A stretch of DNA of 64,000 nt from an uncultured Roseburia sp. (GTDB lineage: Bacteria; Bacillota_A; Clostridia; Lachnospirales; Lachnospiraceae). The notes beneath the pieces are model-generated. The model ran no database searches, was not told where the DNA came from, and worked only from the letters and a program-made list of their open reading frames with translations. Numbering within the stretch: the first letter of the stretch is position 1; every line of letters starts with the position of its first letter. Location of the stretch: assembly GCA_900753715.1 (NCBI GenBank), contig CAAEAE010000051.1, positions 1-64,000 of the forward strand, written 5' to 3'. A program made the position numbers and the translations under genes. Shown one piece after another: positions 61,194 through 64,000 of this stretch.

Positions 61194-62252
61194 TTATTCC
61201 GGTAATCTCATGATATAAATACTGTTTGGCTTATCAACCTTTATCATCGGTCCATTTACCAGAGAGTAACCCTTTTCATAGTTAATCTTATAGGTAGCAA
61301 TATCGTTTGAGCTGTTGTTTAAGGTCAGATAATGCTTCTCATCCGGGAAGATTGCAAGCATCTTCGGATAGTCACTGTTTACACGGCTGTGGAATACTTC
61401 CTTTAACATTCCGGTCTTCTCGTCAATCTCAAAGCAGACAACTGAGTTAATTCCGGCGTTGCTGCAGAACAGATATTTTCCGCTCTTGGAAATCTCCATA
61501 CCGGAAGCAGCACAGATATCTTCATCCTTCGGTGCCATTGTGGTGATGGTCTGAATCTTCTCAAATACCGGCTGATTCTTCTCTACACGATAACTGTATA
61601 CTTCAACCTCATTTAAAAGTTCATAAAGAATGTAAGCAAATTTGCCGTTTCGTGAAAAACGAATCATACGTGGAGCAGACTCCAGCGGTCCACGGATAAT
61701 ATCGTCTAACTCTAATTTACCTCTTTCGTAATCAACACGATAAACCTTTACCTGGTCAAGCCCATTGTCAACGGCACATAAGAATTTCTGGTCCGGTGTC
61801 AGCTTCACACAGTCCACATGCGGAGTAAAATTGCGCTGTGCAATGCTTCTTCCCATTCCCTTATGGAAAACACCGTCTGCTATCTCACCGATGCTTCCGT
61901 CTTCCTTTAACTGCATCATTGTGACACGGCCGTCATGATGACCTCCAACAAAAAGATAACGGTTCTCATCATCCACTTCTACATAGCAGCCACGCATTCC
62001 GCCAATCCACTGCTTGTTCATCGGCTCAAGGTCACCATCCGGCAGGATTTTAAATGCTTCCACACCTTCATCGGCAATGGAGTATAAAAATTTCTTGTTT
62101 TTTGAAACTACAATATCAGAAGGGTTATTGATTGGTACGACCTTCCTCTCCTGTAACTGTCCGCCTTCCACATCTACATCGTAGATATGGATTCCCACAC
62201 TGTTCTCGTGTGTATAGGTTCCCACATATGCAACGTACTTCTCCTGTTTCAT
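61194..62252 (-). CDS. Lactonase-family beta-propeller (6-phosphogluconolactonase type)
   Basis: A 352-residue seven-bladed propeller protein of the PF10282 family: YVAYVGTYTHENSVGIHIYD at the start, NPSDIVVSKNKKFLYSIAD, GGMRGCYVEVDDENRYLFVG, and PHVDCVKLTPDQKFLCAVDN (blade repeats). Family members such as YbhE/Pgl hydrolyse 6-phosphogluconolactone; others are muconate lactonizing-type or of unknown role. It starts 3 nt after the U32 gene, with GAGGAGG 6-8 nt upstream, so it is part of that operon. A link to tRNA modification is not expected; it may simply be co-transcribed. Confidence 0.85.
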   Translation of the reverse strand: MKQEKYVAYVGTYTHENSVGIHIYDVDVEGGQLQERKVVPINNPSDIVVSKNKKFLYSIADEGVEAFKILPDGDLEPMNKQWIGGMRGCYVEVDDENRYLFVGGHHDGRVTMMQLKEDGSIGEIADGVFHKGMGRSIAQRNFTPHVDCVKLTPDQKFLCAVDNGLDQVKVYRVDYERGKLELDDIIRGPLESAPRMIRFSRNGKFAYILYELLNEVEVYSYRVEKNQPVFEKIQTITTMAPKDEDICAASGMEISKSGKYLFCSNAGINSVVCFEIDEKTGMLKEVFHSRVNSDYPKMLAIFPDEKHYLTLNNSSNDIATYKINYEKGYSLVNGPMIKVDKPNSIYIMRLPE

Positions 62253-62255
62253 CGG

Positions 62256-63488
62256 TCAATCCTCCTCTTTTCTGCGCAAAATATCGTATAACTCTAACGG
62301 CTGCCCAAGATTGATATATAATACCTGTTTCGGATGCGGTGCAGATTCCATTTCATTTCCATCTTCGTCTACAATCCGCTTTACTGTAACTGTCAAATTC
62401 TCTCCATCCGGCTTCATGACCTCAATCTGCTCTCCGACTGAGAATTTGTTTCGCTGCTCAATCCGGTAGAGTCCTTCCCCATTCTGCTCTCCTACGATTC
62501 CAAGGTAGGTGTATTCCTTCACATACGTATTGCTGTCGTAAATCTGTGCCTCTTCTGATGGCTTTCCGAAGAAAAATCCGGTCGTAAACTGACGGTATGT
62601 GCAGTTTGATATCTGATCAAGATACCATGGCAGATGTTTCTGGTAATTCTCCGGTGATTCCAAATAATCATCAATTGCCTTCCGGTAGGTCCGCGCTACA
62701 GTTGCCACATATAGTGCTGTTTTCATTCTACCCTCTATTTTAAAACTGTCAATACCTGATTCCATCAATTCCGGAATATGTTCAATCATACATAAGTCTT
62801 TGGAATTAAAAATGTAGGTGCCGCGTTCATTCTCATATACCGGCATATATTCGCCCGGCCTTGTCTCCTCAACAATCGCATATTTCCAGCGGCACGGGTG
62901 TGTGCATGCTCCCTGGTTTGCGTCTCTTCCGGTAAAATAATTGGACAGCAGGCATCTTCCGGAATAGGAAATGCACATCGCACCGTGCACAAACGTCTCT
63001 ATCTCAAGGTCATCCGGGATGTTTGCACGGATTTCCTTGATTTCCTCTAAGGAAAGCTCTCTCGCCGAAACCACACGCCTTGCCCCTAATCCGTACCAGA
63101 ACAGGTAGGTGCCATAATTCGTATTATTCGCCTGTGTACTGATATGGCGCTCAATCTCCGGACATACTTCTTTTGCAATGGTAAAGATTCCCGGGTCTGA
63201 AATAATCAGTGCATCCGGTTTCACAATATCTCTTAACTGTGCAAAATATTCCCGTACCCCTGCCAAGTCTTTATTATGCGCAAGAATATTTGCTGTAACA
63301 TAAACTTTTACACCGTGGGTGTGTGCAAACTCCACGCCTTCTTTCATTTCTTCCAGTGAAAAATTTTTTGCTTTGGCACGAAGCCCAAACACTTCGCCCC
63401 CAATATATACTGCATCTGCTCCATACATGACTGCAACTTTAAGCACCTCCAAGCTGCTTGCAGGTATGAGCAATTCCGGTTTTCTCAT
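62256..63488 (-). CDS. trhP: Peptidase U32-family tRNA hydroxylation protein (TrhP-like)
   Basis: A 410-residue U32-family protein: ELLIPASSLEVLKVAVMYGA and DAVYIGGEVFGLRAKAKNF at the N-terminus, the HGAMCISYSGRCLLSNYFTG and NQGACTHPCRWKY signature (Fe-S cysteines) in the middle, and a C-terminal beta domain (VGEQIEVMKPDGENLTVTV). In Bacillus subtilis yrrN/yrrO (trhP1/P2) lie beside yrrM (trmR) and make 5-hydroxyuridine-34 in tRNA from prephenate-derived cofactor. Here the gene follows an O-methyltransferase with a 4-nt overlap, so the same role is likely. It could be the only TrhP copy. Confidence 0.87.
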   Translation of the reverse strand: MRKPELLIPASSLEVLKVAVMYGADAVYIGGEVFGLRAKAKNFSLEEMKEGVEFAHTHGVKVYVTANILAHNKDLAGVREYFAQLRDIVKPDALIISDPGIFTIAKEVCPEIERHISTQANNTNYGTYLFWYGLGARRVVSARELSLEEIKEIRANIPDDLEIETFVHGAMCISYSGRCLLSNYFTGRDANQGACTHPCRWKYAIVEETRPGEYMPVYENERGTYIFNSKDLCMIEHIPELMESGIDSFKIEGRMKTALYVATVARTYRKAIDDYLESPENYQKHLPWYLDQISNCTYRQFTTGFFFGKPSEEAQIYDSNTYVKEYTYLGIVGEQNGEGLYRIEQRNKFSVGEQIEVMKPDGENLTVTVKRIVDEDGNEMESAPHPKQVLYINLGQPLELYDILRRKEED

Positions 63489-64000
63489 TTCTCATTCCGT
63501 CCTTTCCTGGTACTGACTGTAATTCCGTCTCCAATCGGCAGCACGGAGGTCACCAGATTCTCATGGTGGGTCAGTTCATACAGATAATCCCGCATTCTCT
63601 TATGGATGGTACGGTTTCTTCTGGTCACTGCAAACCGGGACTCTATAATGTCTCCGTCCTGTAATACATTGTCTGACACCAGCACGCCGTCCTCTGCAAG
63701 AAGTCTTAAAATCTCCGGCAGGAAATGAATATACTGTCCTTTTGCCGCGTCCATAAAGATAAAATCATACGGTTCATTCAATGTTTTAAGCACTTCCGCG
63801 GCATCCCCCTCTAGCAGGGTTATCATGCCGTCTTTTCCTGCCCGTTTAAAATTTTCCCGTGCAATCGGAATCCGCTTTTCATAATTCTCAATTGTGGTAA
63901 TTTCGCAGCTTACCTGGTTGTATTCTGCCATTAAAATGGCAGAAAATCCCACTGCGGTCCCCACTTCTAAAATACGTGCCGGTTTTTTTATCGCAAGGAT
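63485..64000 (-). CDS. trmR: tRNA 5-hydroxyuridine methyltransferase TrmR (5' end outside window)
   Basis: An O-methyltransferase of the class I SAM family (PF01596). 171 residues are visible and the frame continues off the right edge: ILEVGTAVGFSAILMAEY (SAM motif I), YDFIFMDAAKGQYIHFLPEI (motif with metal-binding Asp) and VLVSDNVLQDGDIIESR. YrrM/TrmR methylates 5-hydroxyuridine-34 to 5-methoxyuridine. Coupled by a 4-nt overlap to the TrhP-like gene downstream, which supports that role over a catechol O-methyltransferase. The start is not in the window; the ATG at 63964 is internal. Confidence 0.85.
   Translation of the reverse strand: MLAIKKPARILEVGTAVGFSAILMAEYNQVSCEITTIENYEKRIPIARENFKRAGKDGMITLLEGDAAEVLKTLNEPYDFIFMDAAKGQYIHFLPEILRLLAEDGVLVSDNVLQDGDIIESRFAVTRRNRTIHKRMRDYLYELTHHENLVTSVLPIGDGITVSTRKGRNEK

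Noticed and set aside
1..64000. tRNA or rRNA genes, transposases, prophage or attachment sites
   Set aside because: None recognised on reading the intergenic regions; a covariance-model search would settle small RNAs.

Overview
This window reads as chromosomal DNA of a spore-forming, strictly anaerobic Firmicute, most likely a Lachnospiraceae-type gut Clostridium. The reasons are Gram-positive ribosome binding sites (AGGAGG-like) before almost every gene, sporulation genes (gpr, spoIIP, two GerMN domains, a YtvI-like permease), an [FeFe]-hydrogenase-like sensor, and mid-range GC. The species call is an inference. I saw no rRNA, tRNA, CRISPR array, transposase or prophage gene. Both ends cut through genes: an ABC-class ATPase on the left and a tRNA methyltransferase on the right.

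Left part (1-15165), all on the minus strand with overlaps or gaps of a few bases: proC, trmO, then a compact exosortase G (XrtG) locus. That locus holds a PTPS-fold protein, a secreted substrate with a sorting tail, XrtG itself, a processive GT2 glycosyltransferase, a membrane sensor-like protein, a second PTPS-fold protein, a large PTPS-related membrane protein and a GT2-GtrA fusion. It runs without a visible terminator into a leucine-rich-repeat / VWA-like / MoxR AAA / ABC-class ATPase module. The XrtG locus is the least understood system here. It looks like an assembly and anchoring system for a surface glycan or glycoprotein, with two pterin-synthase-fold proteins that have lost part of the catalytic apparatus.

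15.3-20.2 kb (plus strand): a soluble [FeFe]-hydrogenase-like chemoreceptor, a cytoplasmic GH13 glucosidase, and a decaying lipid pair (PlsY-like acyltransferase with a single-base frameshift, then a glycolipid glycosyltransferase reduced by two deletions). 20.2-27.6 kb (minus): two small membrane proteins, a subtilisin-like protease whose ribosome binding site lies in the preceding terminator hairpin, a PAS-GAF-GGDEF protein, and a metal-efflux module (Fur-like regulator, small DUF6110-type protein, P1B ATPase) with a 71-bp tandem repeat in its leader. 27.7-29.6 kb holds asnB, divergent from the Fur-like gene across a shared palindromic operator.

29.6-40.4 kb: a PAP2 phosphatase, spoIIP, gpr, rpsT (plus strand), holA, comEC, a GerMN lipoprotein, a WalKR-like two-component system and comEA. 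40.5-47.1 kb: arginine biosynthesis (argC-GNAT-argJ-argB-argD) divergent from argG, with ArgR-type boxes over the promoters. 47.1-51.1 kb: a GH43 glycosidase with a divergent AraC regulator, then a MocR regulator. 51.1-54.8 kb: trpS, glnS and a DUF2225 protein. 54.9-59.9 kb: a BmpA-type nucleoside ABC importer. 59.9-64 kb: an AI-2E/YtvI-like permease and a trmR-trhP-lactonase operon for tRNA wobble uridine modification.
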